Source of the DNA: Streptomyces gobiensis
Lineage (GTDB): Bacteria > Actinomycetota > Actinomycetes > Streptomycetales > Streptomycetaceae
Direction of reading: 5' to 3'
DNA: 64,000 nucleotides
Assembly (NCBI RefSeq): GCF_021216675.1
Contig: NZ_CP086120.1
Span: 2,896,501-2,960,500, forward strand
Shown in pieces: positions 8,750 to 16,292 of this stretch. The translations under genes and the position numbers were made by a program. Below the pieces are notes generated by a model. It made no database searches. It was not told the DNA's origin and was given only the letters and a program-made list of their open reading frames with translations. Numbering within the stretch: the stretch's first letter is position 1; each line of letters opens with the position of its first letter.

Positions 8750-9088
8750 TCATACCTCTTGGTGCCGTAGTGCGTTGCGGTATTCGGTGAGTAGTTGGCG
8801 CGATTGGTTGCAGTCATCGCCTGCGGTGCATGGGGTGCACTGGACGGCGTGGTCGAGGAAGGTGCGCCAGAGTTGGTCGGCGTCGGTGTCGTGCGGGTCG
8901 GCCGCCACTTCAGCGAGTAGTTGGTCGGCTGCCATCAGGACCGCGATGGACCAGGCCAGCGTGCCGCTGGGGTCGATCCATGCGGTGCCGTTGCCGTCGC
9001 GGTGCAGGTCGCCGTGGTCGGCGGCACGGCGGCAGGGCAGCGGGTGTTCGGGGTGCGTGGCGCCGCACAGCTCCTTGCCGGTGGTCAC
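8750..9088 (-). CDS. hypothetical protein with Cys/His-rich N-terminus
   Basis: A protein of 112 residues. The GTG at 9088 is preferred because it overlaps the stop of the upstream gene by GTGA. The N-terminal third has a CGATHPEHPLPC...HGDLHRD pattern that could bind zinc, and the middle (LAWSIAVLMAADQLLAEVAA) is helical. A CTPCTAGDDC cluster lies near the end. Proteins like this occur in Streptomyces next to XRE regulators in accessory islands, but I do not recognise a function. It is the last of three small genes downstream of the XRE gene. Confidence 0.6.
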   Translation of the reverse strand: MTTGKELCGATHPEHPLPCRRAADHGDLHRDGNGTAWIDPSGTLAWSIAVLMAADQLLAEVAADPHDTDADQLWRTFLDHAVQCTPCTAGDDCNQSRQLLTEYRNALRHQEV

Positions 9089-9402
9089 AGCGCACCCCTG
9101 TACACGTAGGGGTCCGTGTCGGTGTTGAACTGCGCGGCCGCGATCAAGTCCTGGCGGCGCTGACGCTGCTCCTCGGCCGCGACGTACGGCCGCACCAGGG
9201 GCAACGCGTCGGCGCACAGCGGCTCGTCGAGCCCGTACGGTGATCGGTGGCGGGGCAGCGGCGTAGGGGGCGGCGCGGGCGCTGGAGCGGGCGGCTGGGG
9301 CGGGTTCGGGGCGATCGGGTGCATCGGGTGCCGTTCCTCCAGCCCGTACAGGGCCGTGATCGCTGCTCTGGCCAGAGCGGTCAGTGCGTGGATAATGCTC
9401 AT
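9085..9402 (-). CDS. hypothetical protein, Pro-rich linker
   Basis: A protein of 105 residues. It has a short hydrophobic N-terminus (MSIIHALTALARAAITALYG), a Pro/Ala-rich middle and a helical charged C-terminal part (YVAAEEQRQRRQDLIAAAQ). It is translationally coupled by GTGA to the gene after it. No family is recognised. The context is the small-gene block downstream of the XRE regulator. Confidence 0.55.
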   Translation of the reverse strand: MSIIHALTALARAAITALYGLEERHPMHPIAPNPPQPPAPAPAPPPTPLPRHRSPYGLDEPLCADALPLVRPYVAAEEQRQRRQDLIAAAQFNTDTDPYVYRGAL

Positions 9403-9485
9403 GTCGATCTCCTGCGTAGGTCGGCCACGCCCCGGGAGGTCTCGCCACCTTGCCGGGGTCTTCTTGTGGCAGGGTCATGAATCGG

Positions 9486-9890
9486 TTACGCCCTGGGCCC
9501 GAGGGCATCAGCTGTTGCGGCTGTCAGTGCCTTGTGCAGCAGCTCGGGGTCGGTCAGGTAGCGGCCCGGGGCAAGCGGTACCCGCCAGCGCAGACCAGGC
9601 CCCTCCGTGAACCACTGGGGCGGCACGGCGACATGGCATGTCTCGCCCAGCACAACGACGTGCCGGAGCTCCCAGCCGTCAGCCGTGCCTGGCGGGATCA
9701 GCCAGTACCAGACACGGCCGAAGCCGTCCTCGATCACGGCACCAGAGTCCTCGCCCAGTCGTGGCAGCGCCAGCGCGCCGAGCCAGCGCGGCACACGGAC
9801 CATGTCCCACCACCGTCCCGCAGGCATCACCTGCACATCAGGCCCGGTGGGCGGTCTCCACGGTGTAGCGGGATTGAGGTAGGTCGGCAC
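9486..9890 (-). CDS. hypothetical protein of XRE-associated accessory block
   Basis: A protein of 134 residues from the GTG at 9890, chosen because GGGGGA sits about six bases upstream; the frame is open further up to a TTG at 9953. The sequence (MPTYLNPATPWRPP ... PAGRWWDMVRVPRWLGA ... GRVWYWLIPPGTADGWEL) is globular and Trp-rich, without membrane segments. It resembles conserved Streptomyces proteins encoded beside XRE regulators, whose role is unknown. Its leader contains the competing inverted repeats at 9964-9998. Confidence 0.6.
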   Translation of the reverse strand: MPTYLNPATPWRPPTGPDVQVMPAGRWWDMVRVPRWLGALALPRLGEDSGAVIEDGFGRVWYWLIPPGTADGWELRHVVVLGETCHVAVPPQWFTEGPGLRWRVPLAPGRYLTDPELLHKALTAATADALGPRA

Positions 9891-9963
9891 GGGATCCCCC
9901 GGCAGGTCGGTGATTAGATGACAACCGACCGTAGGGGCGCCTGCTGGGGGCAAGGGGTACAGT

Positions 9964-9998
9964 CCCTACCCCCTCGCGGAGGGGTAGGTTTCCTACCC
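9964..9998. promoter_or_regulatory. overlapping inverted repeats, attenuator- or operator-like
   Basis: Three arms are visible: CTACCCC at 9966-9972, GGGGTAGG at 9981-9988 and CCTACCC at 9992-9998. The middle arm can pair with either flank: GGGTAGG-TTT-CCTACCC is perfect, and CTACCCC...GGGGTAG has a 9-base... 8-base spacer. The element lies between the XRE gene stop and the next gene on the same strand. It could be an RNA switch or terminator, or a double operator. Confidence 0.5.
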
Positions 9999-10000
9999 GA

Positions 10001-11230
10001 TCAGACGGTCAGGTTCAGCGTCCGCGCCAGGTCCCGCACATCGTCCGCGCTGGAGGCGGAAGCCCTCGGCAACATGTCAGAGACCATCGACTTGGCGAAC
10101 AGCGAAAACCCGAACGTATCGAGGGACACCTCACGCGCCTTGCTCATCTGGTACACCGCCGCGTCATCGTTGCCGAGCTGGTGATGGGCACGGGCGATCT
10201 CCACCAGATACCGCGACTTGCGCGTGCGGGACGGCAGTGCCGAAGGGTCGATCTTCTTCGCCATGTCGAGCGCCCGTGCGGGCTGCTGAAGATCAAGGTG
10301 GATGGTGACGGCGTAGTGCTCGACCATGCCGGTTCCGACCATCAGCCAGGGGTGCGTGTACCCGTCGGTGTCGCGGGCCGCACGCCCGGCTTTGTCGTGG
10401 TGATGCCAGGCTTCGCCTTCCCGGCCGGTCTTGGCGTACGACAGGGCAGCCGCCAGGTGCATCAGGCTGTAAAGCGCCCGGTGTTCCCGGGAGGATTCGC
10501 AGCGGAGCATGTCGGCGATACGAAGAGCGATCTCTACCCTGGCGTCTGCGGCTTCCCCCGCGTCCCGCCACACGTGGTTCAGGTACCAAGCAGCTCCGGC
10601 CATGGCTGCCGGGTCGTCAGCGTCCTCAGCGCTCAGCATCGCTCGGTCGGATGCCATGTAGACCAGCTCAGGGGCGGGCTGGAACGTACAGAACAGCTGC
10701 GTCAGGTGGTAGACCTGCGTCATGAGACGGGCCATCTCACGACGCTCCGTGCCGTCGAGCCCGCGCAACGCCCGACGGCCGTCAACAAGCAGTCCCGGCA
10801 GCAGCGGTGCCACAGCGGTCCGTTCCTCGCGGCTGGAGTGCCAGGCACGCCAGGCCGCAGCGACTCGTGCAGCGAAGGCGGACAGGTCTACCGGCTCGTC
10901 CGGACCGCTAGTTACGGGGGAGGAGACCAGGGATGTGCGGACGGTATCCAGAGATTCGTGAGAACGCTTGGCATAGCGGCTCCTGGCGATCCGCTCGTCT
11001 CCGGTCAGCTCGGCGATGTCGTCAATGCCGAGGGCCTCGGCGAGGCGTAGTAGCCGGGGCAGCCTGGGCATGCTGATACGGTCGTTCTCGATGGCTTTGA
11101 CCCACTCCGGGGAGCGCCCGACCAGTCCCGCGAGGACAGTTCGGGTAATCCCCCTGCGTGTGCGGTGCTTCTGTACACGCTGCCCGAAGGTCTGCGGGTG
11201 CTCTGCCGACATGTCGGTGCTCTGTGGCAT
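10001..11230 (-). CDS. XRE-family regulator with TPR-like C-terminal domain
   Basis: A protein of 409 residues. The start ATG at 11230 has GGAG nine bases upstream; the longer open frame to 11590 is not used. An HTH_3/XRE domain covers residues ~10-70 (FGQRVQKHRTRRGITRTVLAGLVG, then WVKAIE). The rest is alpha-helical and TPR-like (HALYSLMHLAAALSYAKTGR, RYLVEIARAHHQLGNDDAAV), typical of large Streptomyces XRE regulators that respond to protein or peptide partners. It heads a block of three small genes on the same strand. A remnant of a second TPR-type regulator lies just upstream. Confidence 0.88.
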   Translation of the reverse strand: MPQSTDMSAEHPQTFGQRVQKHRTRRGITRTVLAGLVGRSPEWVKAIENDRISMPRLPRLLRLAEALGIDDIAELTGDERIARSRYAKRSHESLDTVRTSLVSSPVTSGPDEPVDLSAFAARVAAAWRAWHSSREERTAVAPLLPGLLVDGRRALRGLDGTERREMARLMTQVYHLTQLFCTFQPAPELVYMASDRAMLSAEDADDPAAMAGAAWYLNHVWRDAGEAADARVEIALRIADMLRCESSREHRALYSLMHLAAALSYAKTGREGEAWHHHDKAGRAARDTDGYTHPWLMVGTGMVEHYAVTIHLDLQQPARALDMAKKIDPSALPSRTRKSRYLVEIARAHHQLGNDDAAVYQMSKAREVSLDTFGFSLFAKSMVSDMLPRASASSADDVRDLARTLNLTV

Positions 11231-11310
11231 GCTGAACTCCGTTGCGTAAGCCGTTCTGCGGTCGCACTCAGAACGGTACGCGCCCCCGTTACTGCGGGGG
11301 AACAGCTCGC

Positions 11311-11334
11311 GGCCCCCATCACACGGTGGGGGCC
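11311..11334. terminator. hairpin GGCCCCCA...TGGGGGCC
   Basis: An 8-bp perfect stem with an 8-base loop lies between the XRE gene and the XRE/TPR remnant. There is no T-run, so it may be a weak terminator or simply a junction scar at the point where similarity to the truncated gene begins. Confidence 0.4.
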
Positions 11335-11687
11335 TCGTGCGCTCGCCGGAGTGACCGGCGGCCGACTGCTCGACCTGGCCCGCCGGGACCCGCGCCAGCA
11401 CGCCGAGCCCGCAGCCGCCTCCATCCGGCACGCTCTCGCCCACAGAGGCCCAGAAGCAGGGCGGCCACGCCCTGCACCGGATCGGCCTTGCCAAGTGCGC
11501 GTTCCTTGCCGGTGACATCAGGACCGCCACGGACGAGACGCACCGAGCTGTCGCTGCGGCGGCGCGCACGAGGTCCGGCCGCGTCCACACCCAGCTCGCT
11601 CACCTCTACCCGTACACCGTGGGACGAGATGCTCCAAGGTCCGTACGGGAAGCGCGCGATAGCATCCGCGATCTGCTGTCAAGCTGA
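11335..11687 (+). pseudogene. remnant of XRE/TPR regulator, N-truncated and frameshifted
   Basis: Two reading frames give one continuous C-terminal domain. The first (frame of 11341: AGVTGGRLLDLARRDP ... RHALAHRGPEAG) is followed, after dropping one base of the GGG at 11459-11461, by GHALHRIGLAKCAFLAG ... LAHLYPYTVGRDAP ... ARDSIRDLLSS and a stop at 11685-11687. This ending is typical of Streptomyces helix-turn-helix/TPR proteins. The N-terminal DNA-binding part is absent; similarity begins right after the hairpin at 11311-11334. It looks like a gene cut by insertion of the neighbouring XRE block. Confidence 0.6.
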
Positions 11688-11701
11688 AAAGGGAGGACCC
11701 G

Positions 11702-12184
11702 GTGACGACCCTCGCGGTGACCGGCCACATGGATCTGAGCGACCCGACCGTGCCGCTGGTGCGAGCGGCCCAGGACGAGCTGCTCCAGCGGTATGAGGGC
11801 GATCTGGTCGGGGTGTCGTGTATCGCGAAGGGCGCCGACTCGGTCTTCGCTGAGGCCGTGCTCGACGCCGGTGGCAAGCTGATCGTGGTGATCCCGTCGG
11901 AGGACTATCGGGCGCGGAAGGTGAAGCCTGATCACGCGGCCGATTTCGATCGGCTCGCCGACGCGGCGGCCGAGGCGCTGGTGATGCCGCACGAGACCGC
12001 GAACCGCGCGGCGTACGAGGCGGCGAACCGGGTGCTGCTGGAGCGGGCGGATCGCCTGGTGGCTGTGTGGGACGGGCGGCCGCCCTCGGGAAAGGGTGGG
12101 GGCACTGCGGACACCGTGGTGCAGGCTCGTGCAGCGGGAGTGCCGGTGGATGTGGTCTGGCCGCAGGGAGCATCGCGCGGCTGA
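11702..12184 (+). CDS. SLOG-like (LOG/DprA-type Rossmann) protein
   Basis: A protein of 160 residues with a GTG start and strong GGGAGG nine bases upstream. The fold pattern is Rossmann-like: LAVTGHMDLS at the N-terminus, GVSCIAKGADSVFAEAVLDAGG (the nucleotide/ligand-binding GADS-type loop), LIVVIPSEDY, and LLERADRLVAVWDGRPPSGKGGGTADTV. This matches small SLOG-superfamily proteins related to DprA and LOG that bind nucleotides or cleave nucleotide bases. They often occur in mobile or defence contexts. No partner effector such as a TIR or TM protein is adjacent here. Confidence 0.7.
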   Translation: MTTLAVTGHMDLSDPTVPLVRAAQDELLQRYEGDLVGVSCIAKGADSVFAEAVLDAGGKLIVVIPSEDYRARKVKPDHAADFDRLADAAAEALVMPHETANRAAYEAANRVLLERADRLVAVWDGRPPSGKGGGTADTVVQARAAGVPVDVVWPQGASRG

Positions 12185-12368
12185 CGTTCGGGATACGGCC
12201 CGGCTGGCGCAGGCTGCCCCTCGCCCAGCAGGTTAAGAACTCGCGGGTTACGCGCATGCAGCCCTACGGGCAGCACCGGCTTGTCGCCGATTTCAACGAA
12301 CGCGCCCGCCAGCTCGTCACCGCCGCATAGGCACTCCTAAATCGCGGGGAAGGCAAGTGATCTTGTCG

Positions 12369-12382
12369 ACGTACGTGTACGT
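12369..12382. promoter_or_regulatory. inverted repeat ACGTAC-GT-GTACGT
   Basis: Perfect 6-bp arms with a 2-bp centre, the first of three palindromes upstream of the wHTH gene at 12487. It could be an operator or an iteron of a replication or maintenance region. Confidence 0.5.
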
Positions 12383-12395
12383 TGGGTCACGGCCC

Positions 12396-12416
12396 GCTTC
12401 GTATACGTAACGAAGC
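12396..12416. promoter_or_regulatory. inverted repeat GCTTCGT...ACGAAGC
   Basis: Perfect 7-bp arms around ATACGTA, which is itself partly symmetric. It is the second palindrome of the cluster upstream of the wHTH gene. Confidence 0.55.
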
Positions 12417-12417
12417 A

Positions 12418-12452
12418 GCCCTTGGCAGGTGTGCAACCACCGCGCCAAGGGC
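12418..12452. promoter_or_regulatory. inverted repeat GCCCTTGG...CCAAGGGC
   Basis: Perfect 8-bp arms at 12418-12425 and 12445-12452 with a 19-base loop, 35 bases before the wHTH gene start. It could form an RNA hairpin in the leader or be the third operator half. Confidence 0.5.
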
Positions 12453-12486
12453 CTACACCGACGAGTGGACAGGACCTCCACCGCCC

Positions 12487-13497
12487 ATGCACTGCGATGT
12501 TAGCGCGCCCGTGCGTGCTCCCTTCCTGCAAACGCCCGAAGCGCTGATCGATGATGTCGCCGTTCCTGACAGCGCCTTCCGTCTCCTCCAAGGAATGGTC
12601 AAGCTCCCGCCCCGCAACAGGCACAACAGCGACGCCGTCGCGAGGAAGCTGCGGATGGGCAAGGAGAAGACCAACGCCGCCCGCAAAGCCCTGCGCGCAC
12701 TCGGCCACTGGCACGCCCGCAAACGGCGCAACCCCCGGGGCGAACTCCGCGACCAGCGCCTGGCCTCCCTCACCCCACTCCGGACCAAGGCAGAGATCGA
12801 AGCCGGATGGGCTGCGGCCGAAGAAGCCATGCGGCTGGGCAAGGACACCGCCGCATCCCGGAAACTGGGGGTACGCATCCTCAACTCCGCCCCATGGCTG
12901 GCCCCACAACCGGCCGCCGGTACACCCGCCCCACGGCCCACCCGGCCACGCCCCCAGGAAGGGGACCAGACAGACGTACACCACACCCCCCACCCACTCC
13001 CCACAACCCAGCCCCAGCCTCAGCCTCAGCACGAGAACAAACCCAAGGCGCAGCCGGAGACCGGGCTTTCACCACTCACCGGTCCCCTCGCCACCTACGC
13101 CAGCCGCGCCGAAACCGCCCTGCTTCAGCTACGCCGCAGCACACCGCAGCTGGCCCTCGCCGTGCCCGAAGCACGTGAACTCGCCCAGATCGCCGGGCAC
13201 TACCTGCTGCGCGGCGAAGGCCCCGAAATCATCCGGGCCGTGGTCGCCCAAGGGCTGCCGCCAGACGGAATCCGCTCCCCAAGGGGCTTCGTACGCCAGC
13301 GGCTCCTGCGCTACCTTCCCCCGCTGCCGCCCTGGTCCAAACCGCCCAAGCCGAACCTCCGCAAGACGGAGAAACCACCCCCCGCGCCCACAAGTCAGCC
13401 CGAGCCGCCGCTTCCCCGGCCCGGCAGCCCAGCCGACCTCATCCGGCAAGGCCAAGGCTGGCGGACCGCATTCCGGGCCGCCGCCCAGGAGACATAA
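12487..13497 (+). CDS. winged-helix protein of actinomycete mobile-element type
   Basis: A protein of 336 residues from the ATG at 12487. An upstream TTG at 12382 is rejected because it would overlap the palindrome cluster. The N-terminal ~100 residues form a winged-helix-like domain (VPDSAFRLLQGMVKLPP ... AVARKLRMGKEKTNAARKAL). A low-complexity Pro/Gln linker follows (PQPQPQPQHENKPKAQ), then a conserved helical segment (ELAQIAGHYLLRGEG ... RSPRGFVRQRLLRYLPPLPP). This layout recurs in Streptomyces integrative or plasmid-like elements as putative replication/helix-turn-helix proteins. No integrase is nearby, so the element looks incomplete. Confidence 0.7.
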   Translation: MHCDVSAPVRAPFLQTPEALIDDVAVPDSAFRLLQGMVKLPPRNRHNSDAVARKLRMGKEKTNAARKALRALGHWHARKRRNPRGELRDQRLASLTPLRTKAEIEAGWAAAEEAMRLGKDTAASRKLGVRILNSAPWLAPQPAAGTPAPRPTRPRPQEGDQTDVHHTPHPLPTTQPQPQPQHENKPKAQPETGLSPLTGPLATYASRAETALLQLRRSTPQLALAVPEARELAQIAGHYLLRGEGPEIIRAVVAQGLPPDGIRSPRGFVRQRLLRYLPPLPPWSKPPKPNLRKTEKPPPAPTSQPEPPLPRPGSPADLIRQGQGWRTAFRAAAQET

Positions 13498-13576
13498 CGG
13501 GGCACCGGCCGCAGTGACCACCCGGCAGGGTTCCAATCGTCATCCCGTCACTCGGCAGGCGGCATGCTCTCCGCTG

Positions 13577-13830
13577 CTACGACGCAGCGGGGGGCTGCCC
13601 TTGAGTTCCTAGCGTCCGGGCCGGGACTCGGTGGCGCACCGTTCCCAGACATTGCCGCACAGGTCGAAGACGCCCAGCGGGCTCACGCCGCTCTGGTACC
13701 GGCTGACTGGCGTGGTGCGTCCTATCCCCGATTCGCGGACGTTGCGTTTGGCAGCGGTCGCGGAGTGGCCCACGGATACGGGTTCCGGAACAGCCGCCAC
13801 TTGGTAGATGTTCAGCGTTCAACTACATTG
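13577..13830 (-). pseudogene. fragment of FGE/SUMF1-type (formylglycine-generating enzyme-like) gene
   Basis: The minus-strand frame from about 13800 reads AAVPEPVSVGHSATAAKRNV, then VSRYQSGVSPLGVFDLCGNVWE..., and meets a stop TAG at about 13609, after which the same frame continues ELKGSPP. The GVFDLCGNVWE motif is the hallmark of the FGE-sulfatase/EgtB-like fold, and intact homologs continue PGRY-ELKG-type sequence where the stop lies here. Both the N-terminal bulk and the C-terminal end are lost. It fills the 359-base gap between the wHTH and pirin genes. Confidence 0.6.
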
Positions 13831-13856
13831 GGCCCACCAGTCGAGGAGGTCTGCTC

Positions 13857-14816
13857 ATGCCCGCGATCACCGCCCCGAACCCTCTCGCGCTGCCGCGCGT
13901 CGCGGCACCCGCGGGTGAGGTCGCAGCGCGGCCCGTGCTCGCTGTAACGACCGCGCCCAGCGGCTTGGAAGGCGAGGGCTTCCCCGTGCGCCGTGCCTTC
14001 GCCGGGATCAACTACCAGTACCTTGACCCGTTCATCATGATGGACCAGATGGGTGAGGTGGATTACGCCCCGGGCGAGCCCAAGGGCACCCCTTGGCATC
14101 CGCACCGTGGCTTCGAGACCGTCACGTATCTCATCGACGGAACGTTTGTCCATCAGGACTCCGAGGGCGGTGGCGGCACCATCAGCGGCGGTGACACCCA
14201 GTGGATGACCGCCGGGTCCGGGCTGCTGCATATCGAGGCACCCCCGGAGGAACTGGTGGTCAAGGGCGGCCTCTTCCACGGCGTCCAGCTGTGGGTGAAC
14301 CTTCCGGCGAAGGACAAGATGAGGAACCCCCGCTACCAGGACATCCACGGCGGCAAGGTCAAGCTCCTCAGCACCCCGGACGGCGGCGCGCTGCTCCGCC
14401 TGATCGCCGGTGAGCTGGACGGTCACGAGGGACCGGGCATCACGCACAGCCCGATCACAATGGTCCACGCGACCGTCACCCCCGGCGCGCGGATTACTCT
14501 GCCGTGGCGGCCGGACTGGAACGCGCTCGCCTATGTGCTCGCCGGGCGAGGATCGGTCGGTACGGACCGACGGCCCGTCCGTCTTGGCCAGACCGCGGTC
14601 TTCGGTGACGGCGACTCCCTGACGCTGCGGGCGGACGAGTCCCAGGACTCCCACCACCCCGCCCTGGATGTCATCCTCCTCGGCGGCCGCCCCATCCGCG
14701 AGCCGATGGCCCACTATGGGCCGTTCGTCATGAACACCCAGGCGGAACTGACCCAGGCCTTCAATGACTTCCAGGCAGGCCGCCTGGGGCGCATACCTGC
14801 CACCACCGCTTCTTGA
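13857..14816 (+). CDS. pirin-family protein
   Basis: A protein of 319 residues with GAGGAGG before the ATG. It is a bicupin: the N-terminal cupin holds the metal-binding residues HPHRGFETVTYLIDG...HQDS and GDTQWMTAGSGLLHIE, and a pirin C-terminal domain follows (~190-290). Pirins are iron proteins that in Streptomyces modulate beta-oxidation and redox balance; some have quercetinase activity. It stands alone as a single-gene unit after the accessory remnants. A direct repeat GTTCAGC/GTTCAAC just upstream (about 13810-13825) may be part of its promoter. Confidence 0.93.
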   Translation: MPAITAPNPLALPRVAAPAGEVAARPVLAVTTAPSGLEGEGFPVRRAFAGINYQYLDPFIMMDQMGEVDYAPGEPKGTPWHPHRGFETVTYLIDGTFVHQDSEGGGGTISGGDTQWMTAGSGLLHIEAPPEELVVKGGLFHGVQLWVNLPAKDKMRNPRYQDIHGGKVKLLSTPDGGALLRLIAGELDGHEGPGITHSPITMVHATVTPGARITLPWRPDWNALAYVLAGRGSVGTDRRPVRLGQTAVFGDGDSLTLRADESQDSHHPALDVILLGGRPIREPMAHYGPFVMNTQAELTQAFNDFQAGRLGRIPATTAS

Positions 14817-14861
14817 TGCGGGACAGCCAGCCCAGCTCCGCCGGGCGGCCCGACACGGGGG

Positions 14862-14990
14862 ATTCCCCCAATGCCCGCCCCTTCCCGTAACCGGGGCTTC
14901 GCCCCCGGGGCCCCGAAGTTTGTCGGTGCGGGCCGGTGGCCGGTGTTGTGCCCACTCACAGCCCCTCGCGGGGCTGCGAGTGCCCACAAC
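14862..14990. repeat. GC-rich Streptomyces-type intergenic repeat, copy A
   Basis: It contains the phrases TTCCCCCAATGCCCGCCCCT, TCCCGTAACCGGGGCTTCGC and GTTGTGCCCAC...GTGCCCACAAC. The same phrases recur near 21440, 24711 (inverted) and 39449. The right part folds into the hairpin at 14945-14990, so in this convergent gap (pirin/bpa) it may serve as a two-way terminator. Confidence 0.75.
14945..14990. terminator. long hairpin in repeat A, bidirectional terminator candidate
   Basis: 21-base arms at 14945-14965 and 14970-14990 with loop TCGC pair except for three mismatches. It lies between convergent pirin and bpa. There is no T-run, as is usual for Streptomyces. Confidence 0.5.
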
Positions 14991-15026
14991 ACCGGGGGTT
15001 GGGGAACCCCGGCAGCGGTGGTTGAG

Positions 15027-15587
15027 TCAGAGGTACGGGCCTGAGCGGTCTGGGCCGTGTTCGGTGGGGGCCTCCTCGCCCTCCGGCATCACGCCTGGGG
15101 GCAACGCCCGCCGCATCTGCTCCAACTGCGCCCGCGCAGCCATCTGCTGAGCGAAAAGCGTGGTCTGGATCCCGTGGAAGAGCCCTTCCAGCCACCCCAC
15201 CAGCTGGGCCTGAGCGATGCGCAGCTCAGCCTCGGTAGGCACGACGTCATCCGTGAAGGGCAACGAAATCCGCTCCAGCTCATCGATCAGCTCGGGCGCC
15301 AGCCCGTCCTCCAGCTCCTTGACCGAGCTGGCGTGGATCTCCTTGAGCCGGGCACGGCTCGCCTCGTCCAGCGGTGCCGCTTTGACCTCCTCCAGCAGCT
15401 GCTTGATCATGCTGCCAATACGCATGACCTTCGCGGGCTGTTCGACCATTTCCATCACGGGAACCTCACGTGACTCCTCCTCGCCATCACCGCCCTTCTG
15501 GGCGGCACTGCCGAGGGCCATCCCGTCCGGACCGACGACCAGGACGTGCTGGCTCTCCTGCGATGGTTCGTTCCTCCGCTGTGTCAT
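15027..15587 (-). CDS. bpa: bacterial proteasome activator Bpa
   Basis: A protein of 186 residues from the ATG at 15587; an in-frame ATG at 15602 (MQNRG) is also possible. The central four-helix region (PAKVMRIGSMIKQLLEEV ... LRIAQAQLVGWLEGLFHGIQ ... FAQQMAARAQLEQMRRALPP) matches Bpa, the ATP-independent ring activator that opens the actinobacterial 20S proteasome. The protein ends RSGPYL; in the mycobacterial protein a C-terminal GQYL motif docks to the 20S core, and here the Gln is Pro. The start of the gene is weakly marked. It is encoded alone, followed by convergent pirin. Confidence 0.93.
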   Translation of the reverse strand: MTQRRNEPSQESQHVLVVGPDGMALGSAAQKGGDGEEESREVPVMEMVEQPAKVMRIGSMIKQLLEEVKAAPLDEASRARLKEIHASSVKELEDGLAPELIDELERISLPFTDDVVPTEAELRIAQAQLVGWLEGLFHGIQTTLFAQQMAARAQLEQMRRALPPGVMPEGEEAPTEHGPDRSGPYL

Positions 15588-15615
15588 ACCCCTATTCTGC
15601 ATTCCCCGCCCCTTC

Positions 15616-16188
15616 TCACCGGCGCCGCAGTCGCAGTCCGAGAAATGCCAGGCCAAGGCCGAGTGAGGCCAGCCCCGCGCCCAGCGGCAGCACGGGAAGA
15701 AGCTCATTTCGGGGGGCGCTGAGCAAGCGGTCGTCGCCTGCTTCGGCCGGCTCGTCCTCGTCCGCGTAGAGATCGTGGTTGCCGAAGGCAGGCTGCAGGA
15801 CCTGAGGCCGCCCTGGGGCCCAGGGCCGTACGGGCCACTCCGGGGCCGATGGAGGCCGTGCCCGCCGGCGCCCTGCGGCGTCCTCCGCGGCGAGCGAGGG
15901 AGAGGGCTCCGGGCCGGTCGCCGATGGACCGGCGCCGGGTCCCGATGGCGACGGCGACGAGTCCGACGGTGCCGGTGTCGAACCGGGCGGCGCGGCTGAG
16001 CCCGTGGGGTCCGGGCCGGCATCGGCGGTATCGGAGGCGCCGGGCTGTGGTGATCCGCCGCCGATCACCGGTATCGAGAACGTGGAGGACGGCTCCGGCG
16101 AAGACGAAGGCGTAGGGGAGGTGCTGACGGCAACCGGGGCCGTCAGCACCGCCGTACTCAGGAACAGCCCGATCGCACACGCCTTCAC
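15616..16188 (-). CDS. secreted Ser/Pro-rich protein with C-terminal membrane anchor
   Basis: A protein of 190 residues from the GTG at 16188, preferred over an ATG at 16215 because GGAGGGGA precedes it. A signal peptide (VKACAIGLFLSTAVLTAPVA) is followed by about 100 residues of Ser/Pro/Gly-rich low complexity. Near the end comes a hydrophobic helix (LPLGAGLASLGLGLAFLGL) and a basic RLRRR tail, like sortase-type or tail-anchored wall proteins but without a clear LPXTG. It probably displays a flexible stalk outside the membrane. Function is unknown. Confidence 0.65.
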   Translation of the reverse strand: MKACAIGLFLSTAVLTAPVAVSTSPTPSSSPEPSSTFSIPVIGGGSPQPGASDTADAGPDPTGSAAPPGSTPAPSDSSPSPSGPGAGPSATGPEPSPSLAAEDAAGRRRARPPSAPEWPVRPWAPGRPQVLQPAFGNHDLYADEDEPAEAGDDRLLSAPRNELLPVLPLGAGLASLGLGLAFLGLRLRRR

Positions 16189-16292
16189 CGGGTGAGTCCC
16201 CTCCGAGCGAGCCATTCGAGCCGAGCCATTCGCTGATCAGCTACCCAGCCTCACATGAATGAATACGCTCAGCATCCTGGGCGGAAGGGTTT

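Larger units (their letters stand above)
12185..12486. other. gap with gene scrap and palindrome cluster
   Basis: A stretch of 302 bases. Up to 12330 there is an open tail of about 48 codons on the plus strand ending ...DFNERARQLVTAA with no start of its own, probably debris. From 12369 to 12452 three inverted repeats follow one another, listed separately. Nothing else is recognised. Confidence 0.45.

Noticed and set aside
12966..13060. Repetitive CCACACCCCCCACCC/CAGCCTCAG region as possible CRISPR or minisatellite
   Set aside because: It is the Pro/Gln linker of the wHTH protein; there are no regular spacers or palindromic repeats.
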